From: Chaetomium olivaceum
Taxonomy: Eukaryota > Ascomycota > Sordariomycetes > Sordariales > Chaetomiaceae
Reading direction: 5' to 3'
DNA length: 64,000 nt
Assembly: GCA_039881045.1 (NCBI GenBank)
Contig: JAYWVB010000026.1
Coordinates: 62,001-126,000, forward strand
Shown: piece by piece, positions 42,884-54,478 of the stretch
Numbering within the stretch: the first letter of the stretch is position 1
Layout: every line of letters begins with the position of its first letter
The notes under the pieces: model-generated
Databases searched by the model: none
Seen by the model: only the letters and a program-made list of their open reading frames with translations
What the model was told of the DNA's origin: nothing
Program-made: the position numbers and the translations under genes

Positions 42884-45611
42884 GGTGGTTCACGTCTCGC
42901 TTCTGTGACGCCCCAGACGAGACTGAGCTTACCCGAAGCCGTCGTCGTCGTTGCAATCGCAGACTGTATAATCACTGCGGGCATTCCGCTCACGGCAGCT
43001 GTTCCTCTTGGCGGGCACCGACATCCATAGTACCAGGCATCGATTTTTTCTTTATTACCCTCTGGCAGGCGCGGGCGACACAACCAACTTCTCAAGGTCG
43101 ACTGGATCCTCGACTTCCTTGGCAACCTCACGATACCCACCTGTACAAAAACAACTTACTTTTGATCGACATAAGCCTGTCCCTTTTCGAAGCGACAAAA
43201 CTTTGACATTTTCGGATGGCGCGATAAAGAGAATAATCGATACCTGTCTGTTTCAACCAGTTTCTTCGGATACGGTGCCCCCGCTTCGAAAGATGGGGGC
43301 TGCTTTTTGTTTCGACTACAACGAAATGGGCGTTTTCCGCGGCGGTTTTGCATCCTCATCAAACCTGCTTTTTGCATCGGTGTCTCACGGCGGAGTTCTG
43401 CAGGGTTTGCTTTTTTGTTTTCGTTCGATACCATACATTTGGTGTTTGGGGCGGTGTGCTCTTTTTCTCATCACGGAAGCGGCGACTTATCCTTCATCAC
43501 GATAAAAAGTCCTAACGGTTCACGGGTCAAACGAGTTCACCAACAAAAAAAAGAATATCGACATATAGAACGACTTTTCGGCAGGATGGTGGGGGGTGTT
43601 TGTTTTTCGACATTGGTGTTCTCGATCTTCTTGGGGGCTACATGGGCGAATATCTCGGTGTAGGGGCGGGTTGGCAAGACATTGTGCGGGTTTTGTTGCT
43701 GGGGAATCTCAGAGAGCTGGTATTTCCGGATCGGTTTTGGGGGCGGGGCTGGCTGAGGAGTTGGTTGAATTTCCCTTTTTTTTCTCCTGTCCAATCTTCC
43801 ATTTGGTTTCACTGTACCATGGGTTGACGGTGGGCTGGCCGCGGCTTGGTTCCACTTCTATATCCTTATTTTCTGTTTTCTTCCTGTCTTGATTTTCTAC
43901 GGGCTGCATCTCGGATATGGTTACGGCGGAAAGGGGGAACGTTTCGCATTTTCTGCTATGGTTCCCTGGGTTGCTCTGGAGGCTTCATTTATTGCGCACA
44001 CAGCCGCTTATCTCTGTGTTTTGGGGCTGGCGGGGCTCGGTTGGCAAAGCATATTTGGGACTCTCGGGAGCGGGCGCGTTGCAAAGCGTTGTTGTTTGCT
44101 GGTGTCCACAACGGTCGGGTCGGTCGGTTCGGTTCGTTCTGGGCAAGGTGGCCGGTGTTTTGAAGCAACTTGTCTGTTCGAAAGCGGTTGTGGGATAGTT
44201 GGGTGTGTGGTTGTCCGGTTGGGTTTCGTGCTCCTGATTTCCCTGGCTTTCCCGGCTTTTGGCTCTGGCTCCTGGTGGCAGCGCGGCGTTTTTTTGTATG
44301 CCAAGATATTGAAGCGAGCAACTTGAACAATGCTCTGGTTCTGGGAATTGAAACATGGCGACTTGTGCGCCTCTTCGCTCTGATTCTCGTCTGTTCCTTG
44401 GGTGCAAGTGTGACCGTGCTTGGAATCAATATGCCTACCTTGGGAATCTTTAGAGCCGAGTCTCGCTTTGGTTCTTGGTATAAGTGGTGTGTGACGTTTC
44501 CATGTTTACTTGCGTCAGGGGCTCCTCGTTAACTATGGACTTTGTCGAACAGGAGGACCACATCAAGTATCAAGTATGAACCGCCCGATCCTCACATTTA
44601 CCCAAGTACCCATTTGTCTGAGGAATATCTCTCCTCGCTACCTCTGGATTGCTTTCTCTGCTCGCCCCTGGCTGACTCGCGAAGTTTATCTGAGTGTCAA
44701 CTAAACAACTCTGGGGGAGTAGCATGCTGTCTTTCTCTTTCGAAACCAGATGTCCTAGGAACAGAGGGTTGGGCATACACTGCCCCAGAGAGAGCCTGTG
44801 CCTTTCCGTCGGCCAGTTTCATTCTCATCTTGATGGCTTGGAAGGTTTTTGGTCAATATTTAGTTATTTGAGCAAGTTGGTCTCATTTCTATCAGTCCTC
44901 TGGTTCTACTGTTTGAGCTGCATTGTACCCTTCCTTCCATCCCCCCGGTTAATATTATTCTACATTTTTCATTTCATTTCACCTACTGTTCTCTTGTTGT
45001 CCATTAGTGTCCTAGACGCCAGGCCATGCCAGTTCCCATATTCACTTCTCTCCAGAGGTACGCTGTGAGAACAATGCCGAGTTGTCTAGAACTTCAACCC
45101 TACTTTATCTGCCACCACTTTTCAAGTCACACTGGAAGAGGTTTACTTGTTCCGGACGCCTGACCCTTTTGTTTTGCATTTCCGTCTCAACCTTCACCGG
45201 GAGAATTCAACTTGTTCTATTATCTTTACCACTGGTCTATTCATCACTTCTCCTTCGCCCGAACCTACACTGTGAGGAGTCTATTTGTTATCGTCTCTAG
45301 CACTAGTCTATTTATACCCTCCCACTTCTGGCTTCCACTTGATCTCCGCCCTTTCGCTTCCTAACTCTTTTTCCCATTCCCACTTCATCCACCTTCCTAC
45401 CTCGCTGCCCTTCCTCACTTCCACACTCAAGCTTTCGATGGTCGGGCAATCCAACACCCCAAGTAACCGGTTTTGGCAGGCAAACTTATCACCAACAAAC
45501 AATACCATTTGTAAGCGTTTAATATTTGCTTTGCGCTTCACTCGCTGCGAGCTAGTTTTCTACTTACGGTGCTGAGTCGAGTGACTGACTTTTCTCACAG
45601 TCTCGCCCAAC
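42884..45611. other. 2.7-kb region without genes; strand-biased composition
   Basis: From about 43.6 to 44.3 kb the plus strand is strongly G/T-rich. From about 44.9 to 45.4 kb it is C/T-rich. Many overlapping ORFs result, none convincing. The end is probably the leader of the BTB gene: an ATG at 45438 could be spliced in frame (GTAAGC donor near 45510, CTCACAG acceptor before 45601). Confidence 0.4.
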
Positions 45612-46744
45612 ATGAACGAATACGACCAACCCACGCAGTCGGCTCGCCCATCGGGTTCACAGAGCGTTCAAGGCACCCAGGCCGTTCAGGGCACTCCGGG
45701 TACTCAGGGCGCTCATGGAACTCCGGGAATTTTGGGAACTCAGGGCACCCAAGGCAACCAGGGCACTCAGGCCCCAGGTACCCAAGGTTCGTCCTTGGAC
45801 CTCCAGGGTCTTGACAGGTATGTAACACACTCTTGCAACGATTTTAGATCCACGCATAAAGCGATTAAGCAGAAACTCGTATCCAGTCGCCCACGACACG
45901 GGTTCTGTGCCGGCAACGTGAAACAAGAAATAGCCATAACTAATGTTAATCTGTTCACTTCACATATAGCTGGCTCACCGACCGCATCGTCACCATCACG
46001 GTCGGGGCTGAGGAGAAGCGCTGGGTTGTTCACGAGAAGCTGCTCGTCAACCAGTCCGAGTTCTTCAAGAACCATTTCGCCTTTGGCGATGAGGAGATGA
46101 AGCTGCCGGATGACGACCCCAGGCTCTTTGCTCTGTTCATCCGCTGGCTTTACGGCACGGCCTTCCTGCCCTCGGGCGGCGCCCGCAACTTTCGCTTCCT
46201 CCCGCCCGATGGCACCAACTTGACCGTCCGTGACTAGTACGTATACGTGTACTCTATCGCTCGCACATCACTCTCCCGACGGTCAAGCTAACCACATACC
46301 CTATCTACCAGCCTGGGCGTCTACGTCATGGGCGGCAAGTTCGGCATCCTCGGCGTGCGCAACGCAGTGCTCGACGTGCTGTACGCCTACTACGGCGAAG
46401 CCTCCGACGACCACCGGTCGCCCGACATGATGGACGTAACCTACATCTTCGACCACACGGTGCCCAACGCCCCGATGCGGCGCTTCCTGACGGCGCACTC
46501 CCTCTTCTTCCTCTTCAGCAAGAACCGCCGCGGCCAGCCCCTGCCGCAGGACTGGATCGCCGTGCTCAACGAGTATCCTCAGGTCGGCTTCGAGATGGTC
46601 ACCATGCTCGCCGAGTGGAACTGGTCCATGGGCTACAACGCACCCCGCATGACTATCAAGCCGCGGGCCGAGTTCCATGAGCGCCCAAGCCAGGCCAAGG
46701 TTGTCAAGCAGGAGGAGGATGCTGACGGCGGTATCAGCCGCTGA
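45612..46744 (+). CDS. BTB/POZ domain protein
   Basis: The model is join(45612..45817,45970..46236,46312..46744), 301 aa. Introns are 152 and 75 nt and phases agree. The first ~65 residues are a Gly-Thr-Gln-rich, collagen-like tract (GTQGTQGNQGTQ). The BTB fold follows: IVTITVGAEEKRWVVHEKLLVNQSEFF, then MKLPDDDPRLFALFIRWLYG. The C-terminal half is helical, with MVTMLAEWNWSMG, and ends in a basic/acidic tail. Fungal BTB proteins of this build are numerous and mostly uncharacterised. Some act as protein-protein adaptors. An alternative start at 45438, joined by an intron in the leader, would add about 30 residues in frame. Confidence 0.78.
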
Positions 46745-47378
46745 GAGGGTTTGGTGGGAGGCCATGCTCAGGAGCGTTACTTACGCGGTGGTAACCTGGT
46801 TTTCCTATTATTACTTGCCTTTAGTGGGCGTTTGGCTGGGATATGCAATGGGAGACCCTAGATTTGTGCCCTTGAGTCTTCGAGCGGCTGGTTTGAGGGA
46901 GGAGCGGTTTTGTCTCTGAGGATCTTGCCGGTGCTTACGTTGCTTGGCCGTGGAGGCGTTTATGGAGAGTCCCGGGGTTTACGCCTGACAAAAAGGCAGT
47001 AGTACCTAACAAAGCATTCATACATTCAGTTCTCTGCCATCTATGCGCTGCGTGGCTTACTTATTTCTCCTTGCGTGCTTCCTCCCCTTGACCCCTTCCT
47101 AGATACTCTAGATCCACACGATGGCGCCGCCGGCGCCTGCCATGCTTCTAAGCTACAATGAGAAGGTCCTCAGTGCATGTGGCCGCAGGAAGTTGCATCT
47201 GAAATCATCATGATTTATGGCCATCATCTCTCTCTATCTCTCTCTCTTGCTTTTCATCTTGTTCGAACCTCATCTCCTACCCTACTCACCACTCTTCTCA
47301 CCTAAGTAAGCGATCTCGCCATCTTTCCACCATACCTAGCAGCGTTATTCCGATCTGTATACTCTATAAGATTTCAAC
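46745..47378. other. intergenic
   Basis: Contains a short (TCTC)n tract near 47230-47250 in the presumed leader of the next gene. Nothing else. Confidence 0.5.
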
Positions 47379-48808
47379 ATGGTATACCTACCATCTTCAC
47401 ACGGCACCGGCGTCAGCCTGTTGGATCTACCGCAGAGGATCATACCCCGACGGGTTTCGCTGCCCGCCAACTTTGCCCCTGGCGCGATTCCTAGCGCACA
47501 AGCGTCAACAAGCGGCAACGAGCCCGCGGCTCCATCCCCAGTGGCACCCAGGCAACGCCCAAGACCAACGAGCTTACCAGCGAGGCTCAATAACCCCTCT
47601 GTTCCTCCAGGATTTGACACGGTATACCGATCCTGGGGCCGGTGGCGTCGGCGTTTGCGTCGGCATCCCTTCTTCTCAGCTCAAGCTCAGGGCCAAACTC
47701 ACAACCGAGGCCAACAACAAGCGCGGTCGACGCCCGGAAGGGATTCGCTCTCCTGCGCGAGCGACTGGGAAGAGCTTGAAGAAGACACCGAAGACGAGGT
47801 TGAAGAGAAGGTCGAGGAGAAGGTTGAGGAGAAGGTCGAGGAAGAGTTCGACAAACAGGCCAAAATGGACGAGGCATTCAACAGCCTCATTGCCGCCTCC
47901 CACATCCGCTTCCCCTTCCGGAACCCTCCCCGGGGAGACGGACTCACCGTGTTCACCCTCACCGAGCGCTTGGAAGTCGCGCAACCTCTTCCATGCGCTC
48001 AACGGCTAGTCCAACCTCCTCCGTCCGCTCAACGGCCACCCCGCCGATCCTTTGTCCGCTCCCGCACAACCATCTGCCGGCGGCGGGCCTCCACACGGCC
48101 CTCATCCCGCCGGCCCTCCCTCAACCGGCCCTTATCCACGGGCTCCTCCTCCGGCGACGCCGACAACGAAGCCAGCGACACCCCGGCCCCCCCTCCCACA
48201 AACCCAACAGCAAGAACAAACCCCTCAAGCCCCTAACCCCCATCTCCTACCCCCCGGATCTCCACCCCGCCGACCGCCACGCCGCCACCCTCAACAACCC
48301 GCGCCTGCACGCAGGCGGGCTCGCGCCCCCGCCGCCATCCCGCTCGGGCGCCGCCGCCTCGGGGGGTCCCGCGTTTCGCACGCTAGATCACCGGCTGTCA
48401 GAGGCCGAGCCGCGGCGGCGCAAGAGCTATCCGCACGGCGGCGGCAAGAGCCATCCGAACGGCGCGGCGAGGATGCCGTTTCTGTATCTGCGGCGGAAGG
48501 AGGACGGGTATCTGACCCTTTCGGAGGGGGAGACTGGGTCTTCTTCTTCTTCTTCTTCGCCTTCGGATTCTTCGTCGAGGAGTGGGAGTGGGAGTGGGAA
48601 TGGGAATGGGAATGACAAGAGTGATCGGGGGAAGAAGGCGTGGGATGAGAAGGGGGGGTTGGTGCAGCACCAGCACCAGCACCAGCACCAACACCAGCGC
48701 CGGGAGGGGGCGGTGAAGATGAAGGGAAAGGGGGGTGATGAGGAGGTGGGGAAGGATGGAGGTGAGGATGTGGACGAGGCGGATGATGCTGACGTTGAGT
48801 CTGCGTGA
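47379..48808 (+). CDS. disordered hypothetical protein (apparent frameshift)
   Basis: Single exon of about 476 codons once one base is added to the seven-C run at 48187-48193. Before it the frame is Pro/Arg-rich with an acidic block (DWEELEEDTEDEVEEK and VEEK repeats) and the more ordered stretch MDEAFNSLIAASHIRFPFRNPP. After it come YPPDLHPADRHAATLNNPRLH, FLYLRRKEDGYLTLSEGE, a Ser/Gly/Asn run, a His-Gln run and an acidic tail. No domain recognised. The two halves have the same codon bias toward C/G at third positions, which supports one gene. Confidence 0.6.
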
Positions 48809-49891
48809 GGGGATAGTGGGCAGTGAGTTGACTGGGTTTGTTTGTTGGGGATGGGCGTTGTTGCGTGCATGGGATTTGGATTTTTGACTGGGAGATTGTA
48901 AGCGACGCGATGGAGGATGGTAATAATAATGTTTAATGTAATGTTAGAGGGAGGAAGAACACACACAGCGTAGAGTATTACTCTTTTCAAGCGGATAGCA
49001 TGCATAATATTAAATCAGCGAGTTTTTTTTTTAAAGGGTTTGATCCATAATGCTTGATTATTATCTGAAACTGACATTCATAATGCCAACAGCTGACATG
49101 TTGTGGCCTGGCAATAGGGCCCGGGGATTTCTGCCAGCCAGCCTTCTTCTCCGGCTCTTAATGCGGCAAGTCATCATAAAACTTGCACGGAGTAACGCCT
49201 TGAACGGCTTCCAGGGCGCGGCCAGGTGAACATAGTATTGCCTGATGATAGATAGGCACGTATGCTGCTGGGGATGTCTCTGCCCTTGGATCATTTGAAT
49301 GCTCGCATGCAAACTGTGCCTTGTCGCAGGTATGTATCGCCCCCGGTGATGAGGGAGAACTATTGCAATCAGGTTGCAATCGCGTCGAGGGGAGATGGAG
49401 ACGAGAGGCTGATGGAAGATTGGGGGAGCTTCGGCGAATTGCTGCAGCTCTGGCGCGCGGTACCGGCGGATTATGTTCGGCCTTGACGTCGGCTTGCGAG
49501 TCGACCCCTAGGTTTCTAGCTTGATCAGAGCTTTGACGAGATGTTCGGTTGTGCTCATTGAAAAACCCCCTTCTTCCCCAGTTTGATGGATGGCGCTGCG
49601 GCTTTTGCGCTCGGAATAACGGTTCAATGCTGCTGTCCTTTCGCCAGTCTGGTGAGGTGTACCCGTTCTGCACCCCACTGCTGGGGTGACGGCTGATGGA
49701 GCCGGTTGAGTTGAGCTTGGATGTTACCTCAGCCGAGACTTAATATCGCGGCCGTTAAGCCGTTAGTTTATTCCGTCTCGGCGCCGTTGTCCTAGTTTTC
49801 TGCCCCATGGGGGACTCGAATCCATCGTGAAGGGCGCGCCTCACGGACCAGGATCATGTGTGGTGATGATACTTCGGTAAGCGTCGCCTTC
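48809..49891. other. intergenic between convergent genes
   Basis: No gene recognised. Minus-strand ORFs at 49061..49673 have no supporting features. A GACTCGAATCC element near 49812 resembles a tRNA T-loop but has no surrounding tRNA. Confidence 0.45.
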
Positions 49892-51071
49892 TCACTTGTC
49901 GAGATTGCGGGCTTTGACAAACCGGTTGATCTGCTCCTTGGTATGCTTGTCGTTGTATTGCTCGTGACACTCGTAAAACGAGATCAGCTCCTGGGTGCAA
50001 TCGACCATGGCCTCGACGTCGATATTGCTGTCCGCGAGCCACGCCGCAAAGCGCTGCACCTTTGCCAGACGCGGGTCCGTCACTTTCTTCGGTTCCGCCG
50101 CCGCGCCCTCCCCTTGCAAACTCCCCTGTGAGTTCCCCTGTGAAAAGCCCGCTTGTTGTTGCGACCCCTGCGACCCAAAACCCGGCGCTCCTCCCCCTCC
50201 GCCGGCAGCGGCGATGGCCGCAGCGCGAGCCTGCACCTGTGCCTGTGCCTGCGCCAGCGCAGTAGCAGCCATCGCAACCCCTCCGGCCCCCGCAGCCGCC
50301 GCCGCCGCAGCAGCACCCCCATTCCCACCCGCGCCCCCGGCCGCGGGAGCATTCGCACTCGGCCTCAGCACCAGCGCCAGCAGCACGGCGGTCAGGGCGA
50401 CGACGTGCGGTGGGTGCAGCAGCGGCAGGTCGGTCATGTAGTGGTCGTTGATGACGGTCCAGGCGAGCGACATCTCGTCCTGGGTCAGGCCGAACTCGTC
50501 CTGCACGCCCAGCAGCGAGCGGTAGGGCTGGTGGACGATCAGCTGCGAGTGCATCTCCGAGATGAGCGAGAACTCGCACTCGCCCACGCGCGCCGGGTCG
50601 TGCCCGTGCAGGTCCGACGGCCACAGGGAGCGGGCTTCCTGCGTCAGCATCCGTATGTGCTGTGGGCACTCCTCCATCTTGCAGGCGAGGTAGAGGGCCG
50701 TGGCGATGACGAGGTAGGGGTTGGTCTGCCGGATCGCGGTGCGCGTGTAGAATCGCTTGAGGTAGACTTGGGCGGTGGCCATGGCTTGTTGGCGGACGCC
50801 GAGACGCTTGCCGAGGCGGTTTATCTCTGTGGAGGGGGGGAATGTATGTTAGTGATGAGGTATAGGTAGTGGGATGCTGGTGGAATGAAATGATGGAATG
50901 AAGAAACGCACGTTGGTTGAAGTAGATGTTGAGATGCCGCAGCTGCGGGAGGGGGAACATCTGGACGAGGCCCGGGTCTTCATCGTCGAGTCGTTGCCGG
51001 AGGGCGGCGAGGTCATGTTTGGTGAATTGCCAGTGCTTCCGCTGCGTTGATTCCCAGTAATTGGCCGCCAT
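49892..51071 (-). CDS. SSN8: cyclin C, Mediator kinase-module subunit
   Basis: The model is complement(join(49892..50826,50912..51071)), 364 aa. The 85-nt intron is phase 1. It starts MAANYWESTQRKHW, the classic cyclin C N-terminus. The cyclin box follows, with QVYLKRFYTRTAIRQTNPYLV and ACKMEECPQHIR, and a second cyclin fold with LIVHQPYRSL and AWTVINDHYMTDL. Cyclin C pairs with CDK8 in the Mediator kinase module and represses or tunes RNA polymerase II transcription. An Ala/Gly/Gln-rich insert of about 85 residues (roughly 212-297) interrupts the second fold before the last helices. It stays in frame and is probably a disordered loop. Confidence 0.9.
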
Positions 51072-52070
51072 CTGCGCCGCTTCCGCCCGTTAAAGACCGT
51101 TGCCAGTGCCTAAAATTATTTGGATCCGGTGTCCATCAGATTAAAAGAAGGAAAGAGGGCGAGCTGGTGGTTCGTTTTTGTCACATCTCGGGGGCGACGG
51201 CGGTCGTATCCGCAAGGCTGTGATGATTGGCGTCAACATCCCAAGGGAGCAGCAAGGCCCGCCACTGGTAGCCCATTCAGTGCCGTTCTTGTTCGGGCTG
51301 GTTGCGGGCGGGGCTGCCCGAGGGAACCGATTGGCCATCTCTGTACTCAGATAACACACAAGTACCGTACTGTACTGTACCACCCAACGTCAAACTAGGC
51401 TTGTTTGATGACGATGGTGTCTCAGACATTGCGATCGAAGAGTTGAGCGAGGATACTGACATGCAACGCTTACGCAGCCATGTTTTGGAAGCGCATTCTA
51501 ACTTTCATGGGGCAATAACAGCATGGGAAGTACATAGATAGCTTGTAGTGTAACTACTGGTTTCTCAGTATTCGGTACGGGGCACACCATCCTTGTCTCC
51601 AGGGGCGGCTGCTCCGCTCCTTTTTCTGCTTCCCCCCCTGCGGGATCTGACATCCCAAGAATTCCCGGTAGCAAGCAAGCTGAAGCAACCCAAGCAACCA
51701 GCGACCGACGCCATCCCGCGCAATTGGTCACCACCCGCCCGAGTGTTTATGCTCACCCCTCTCCGAAGCTTTGCGATAGGGGAAAAAAGACTCACCTAAC
51801 GTCCAATTCAATATTTGTCTGTTTCGGCATGTCTTGTCCCTAACCTCGACCCAACGAAGCCGACTATTTCCCCTACCCTCGAGCTTCGTATATCCTCTTT
51901 TGGAAGTCCCCTGGATTTTCCCTCATACGTCATAAGCCCGCCGTTTGCTTAGCTGCGCATCTCGTCCCGCACCGAACGCCGACGCCGATTCCCGTGTATG
52001 CATACCGCTGCCGCTCCCGCCGCCGCTCCCGCTCCCGTGACGGAAACACCATCAATGGCCGGTGTTGGGG
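51072..52070. other. divergent promoter region SSN8/SAL1
   Basis: No gene recognised. Upstream ATGs at 51998 and 52054 lie in another frame from SAL1 and stop at 52082. Confidence 0.5.
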
Positions 52071-54478
52071 ATGAGGGTATCTGATGTTGTCTCAGAGCTC
52101 AAAGTGAACATGGAGGAACCGCAGAACCAGCGCGACCGGCGTATCGAGGACCTCTGGAAGAAGCTTGACCCTGCAGGGCATGGGGAGCTCGACTTCAAGG
52201 GACTTCAGAAGGGGCTGAGGCGGATCGACCACCGTACTATGCCGCCCTCCTAGGGAGTTGGGAATTGACATGCTAATTCTTCTTTCCGGTCCAGCTCTCA
52301 AGAATGCCGACCAGATGCTTAAGGCCATCATTGGCCTTGTCGATACCAGCGGCGACGGGAAGATTCAGTATGAAGGTGGGTTCGGAACGAGGTGATGTCA
52401 GGAAGAGCTGAGAGGAGTCGAGTTCAGGAACTGAGACAACCTGCGCCTAGAATTCCGGGTCTTCGTCGAAGCTGCTGAGCGACAGCTACTTCTGCTGTTC
52501 CGATCCATCGACCGCGACAAGGACGGCCGGTTGAACAAACGTGAACTCCAGTCAGCCTTTCAACACGCTGGCTTGTCCGTACCAAACAGGAGACTGTCCG
52601 GTTTCTTCAACGAGATCGACCTGAATCAGGACGGGTTCATTACTTTTGACGAGTGGCGGTAAGTCTTGGCTGGTCCTTGTGCTGTTGGCCCCTTTTTGTT
52701 ACCTCCGTCTGTGCCTCCCCGAGGCCAAATTCGTAACCCCACATGGAGGTGGACATTTGTGTGTTTTTTTCCTCCTTCCTTCTCTATGACACCCCTGTCT
52801 ATCCTCTTCGCATTGTATTTCCTTGTTCTCGCCTGTGCAGTAATTTTGTTGATGGAGGTGTGTCCGAATCGTGGTGGAGCGAGAGCCTTGGTGAAACGCC
52901 GTCATCACATGCTAACCTACCACTCTCTAGCGACTTTCTGCTGTTTATGCCCAGCAACCACGACGGGTCGCCATTGGAGGCTGCGCTATCATTTTATTCT
53001 TCTATTGTCACGGTGAATCCAGAGGGTGATTCACTAGTCAGCGATGACACACTGGAGGGTTTAGGTACGGTCGGCTTCCTTCTTCAAGCTCTTTTTGGTT
53101 CGCTCCTCAGAATTGCCAACCCGGACCTGGTTCTCTCCCCGCGGGCCCCGCGGATGCAGGCAGCATCTTCACTTCGCAACCGCCCGAGTTCCCTTACACC
53201 GAGCAAATAACGAGCGTTCCGACAGAGATGGCGGCCTCTGCTGCAACCGTCCGCTACGGCCCTGCCGTCGCCGTCACCCCGCAAGTCTTGACCGACGCGG
53301 CAGTCAAGCGACCCATCCTGCAGTACGAGGGTGCGCAGGAGTCTGGCGCCCAAGACATTGCAGACATTATCGAGGAGGATACAGCGGAAGTTACATCCAG
53401 GCTGACAGATCTGCTGCCTGAACCAGGATACTTCCTCGCCGGTGCCATTTCGGGTGGTGTTTCGCGGACTGCTACGGCGCCACTGGACCGCTTGAAGGTC
53501 TACCTCCTCGTCAACACAACTACGAAAGCCAATGTCGCCGTGGCTGCTGCGAAACAGGGCCGCCCCCTGGCTGCCCTGCGCAACGCCAGTGGGCCCATCG
53601 TCGACGCCGTGGTGAGCCTATGGAAGGCTGGTGGAATGAAGACCTTCTTTGCGGGTAAGCGGATATGCGAACTCCATTGTCGCCTCTACGGCGCTAATTT
53701 GCTGTAGGGAACGGCCTCAATGTCGTCAAAATCATGCCAGAGTCCGCCATTCGGGTAATTGACCCCTTTCGGTTCTCCAAGCTCCGCCATGCTAACAGCC
53801 GATCAGTTTGGCTCATACGAAGCATCCAAACGCTTCCTCGCAGCATACGAGGGCCATAACGATCCGACCCAAATCAGCACCGTCTCAAAATTCGTTGCGG
53901 GTGGCATCGGCGGCATGACGGCTCAGTTCTGTGTGTACCCGATCGACACACTCAAGTTCCGGCTGCAGTGCGAAACTGTCCAGGGTGGGCCACAGGGCAA
54001 CGCCCTACTCCTCCGCACCGCAAAGAACATGTGGGCGGACGGTGGTTTGCGCTCAGCGTACCGCGGTCTTGGCGCCGGTTTGGTCGGCATGTTCCCTTAC
54101 AGCGCCATCGACATCGGCACCTTTGAGATGCTCAAGAAGTCGTATACTCGAGCGATGGCGAAATATTATGGCATCCATGAGGACGACGCGCAGATAGGAA
54201 ATGTTGCGACCGCGATTCTGGGCGCGTCGTCAGGGGCCCTGGGTGCAACTATCGTCTACCCGCTTAACGTCCTTCGAACCCGCTTGCAGACGCAGGGCAC
54301 CGCCATGCACCCGCCCACATACACGGGTATCGTTGACGTGGCAACCAAAACCCTGCGCAACGAAGGAGTGCGCGGTCTATACAAGGGCTTGACACCCAAT
54401 CTCCTCAAAGTCGCCCCCGCCCTGAGCATCACCTGGGTGTGCTACGAGAATATGAAGAGCCTTCTGGATCTCAACTAA
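52071..54478 (+). CDS. SAL1: calcium-binding mitochondrial carrier, SAL1/SCaMC-like (apparent frameshift)
   Basis: Six exons: join(52071..52233,52295..52375,52451..52658,52931..53654,53708..53754,53807..54478), about 631 aa. The N-terminal half has EF-hands with loops DTSGDGKIQYEE, DRDKDGRLNKRE and DLNQDGFITFDE. The C-terminal half has three carrier repeats (signatures APLDRLK, YPIDTLKFR, YPLNVLRTR). Family members exchange ATP-Mg for phosphate across the inner mitochondrial membrane under cytosolic calcium control. The frame slips at GGG 53143-53145, in the linker between the halves. One base more gives exactly 632 codons. The true start may be the ATG at 51998 if another base is wrong in the GGGG at about 52067-52070. 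Confidence 0.85.

Noticed and set aside
43889..44326. 145-codon ORF with Gly/Val-rich sequence
   Set aside because: It lies in a G/T-biased tract where all frames stay open, and shows no conserved features.
49785..49842. Possible tRNA on the minus strand (GGATTCGAGTCC)
   Set aside because: The T-loop-like word is present, but flanking bases do not form a T stem or acceptor stem.
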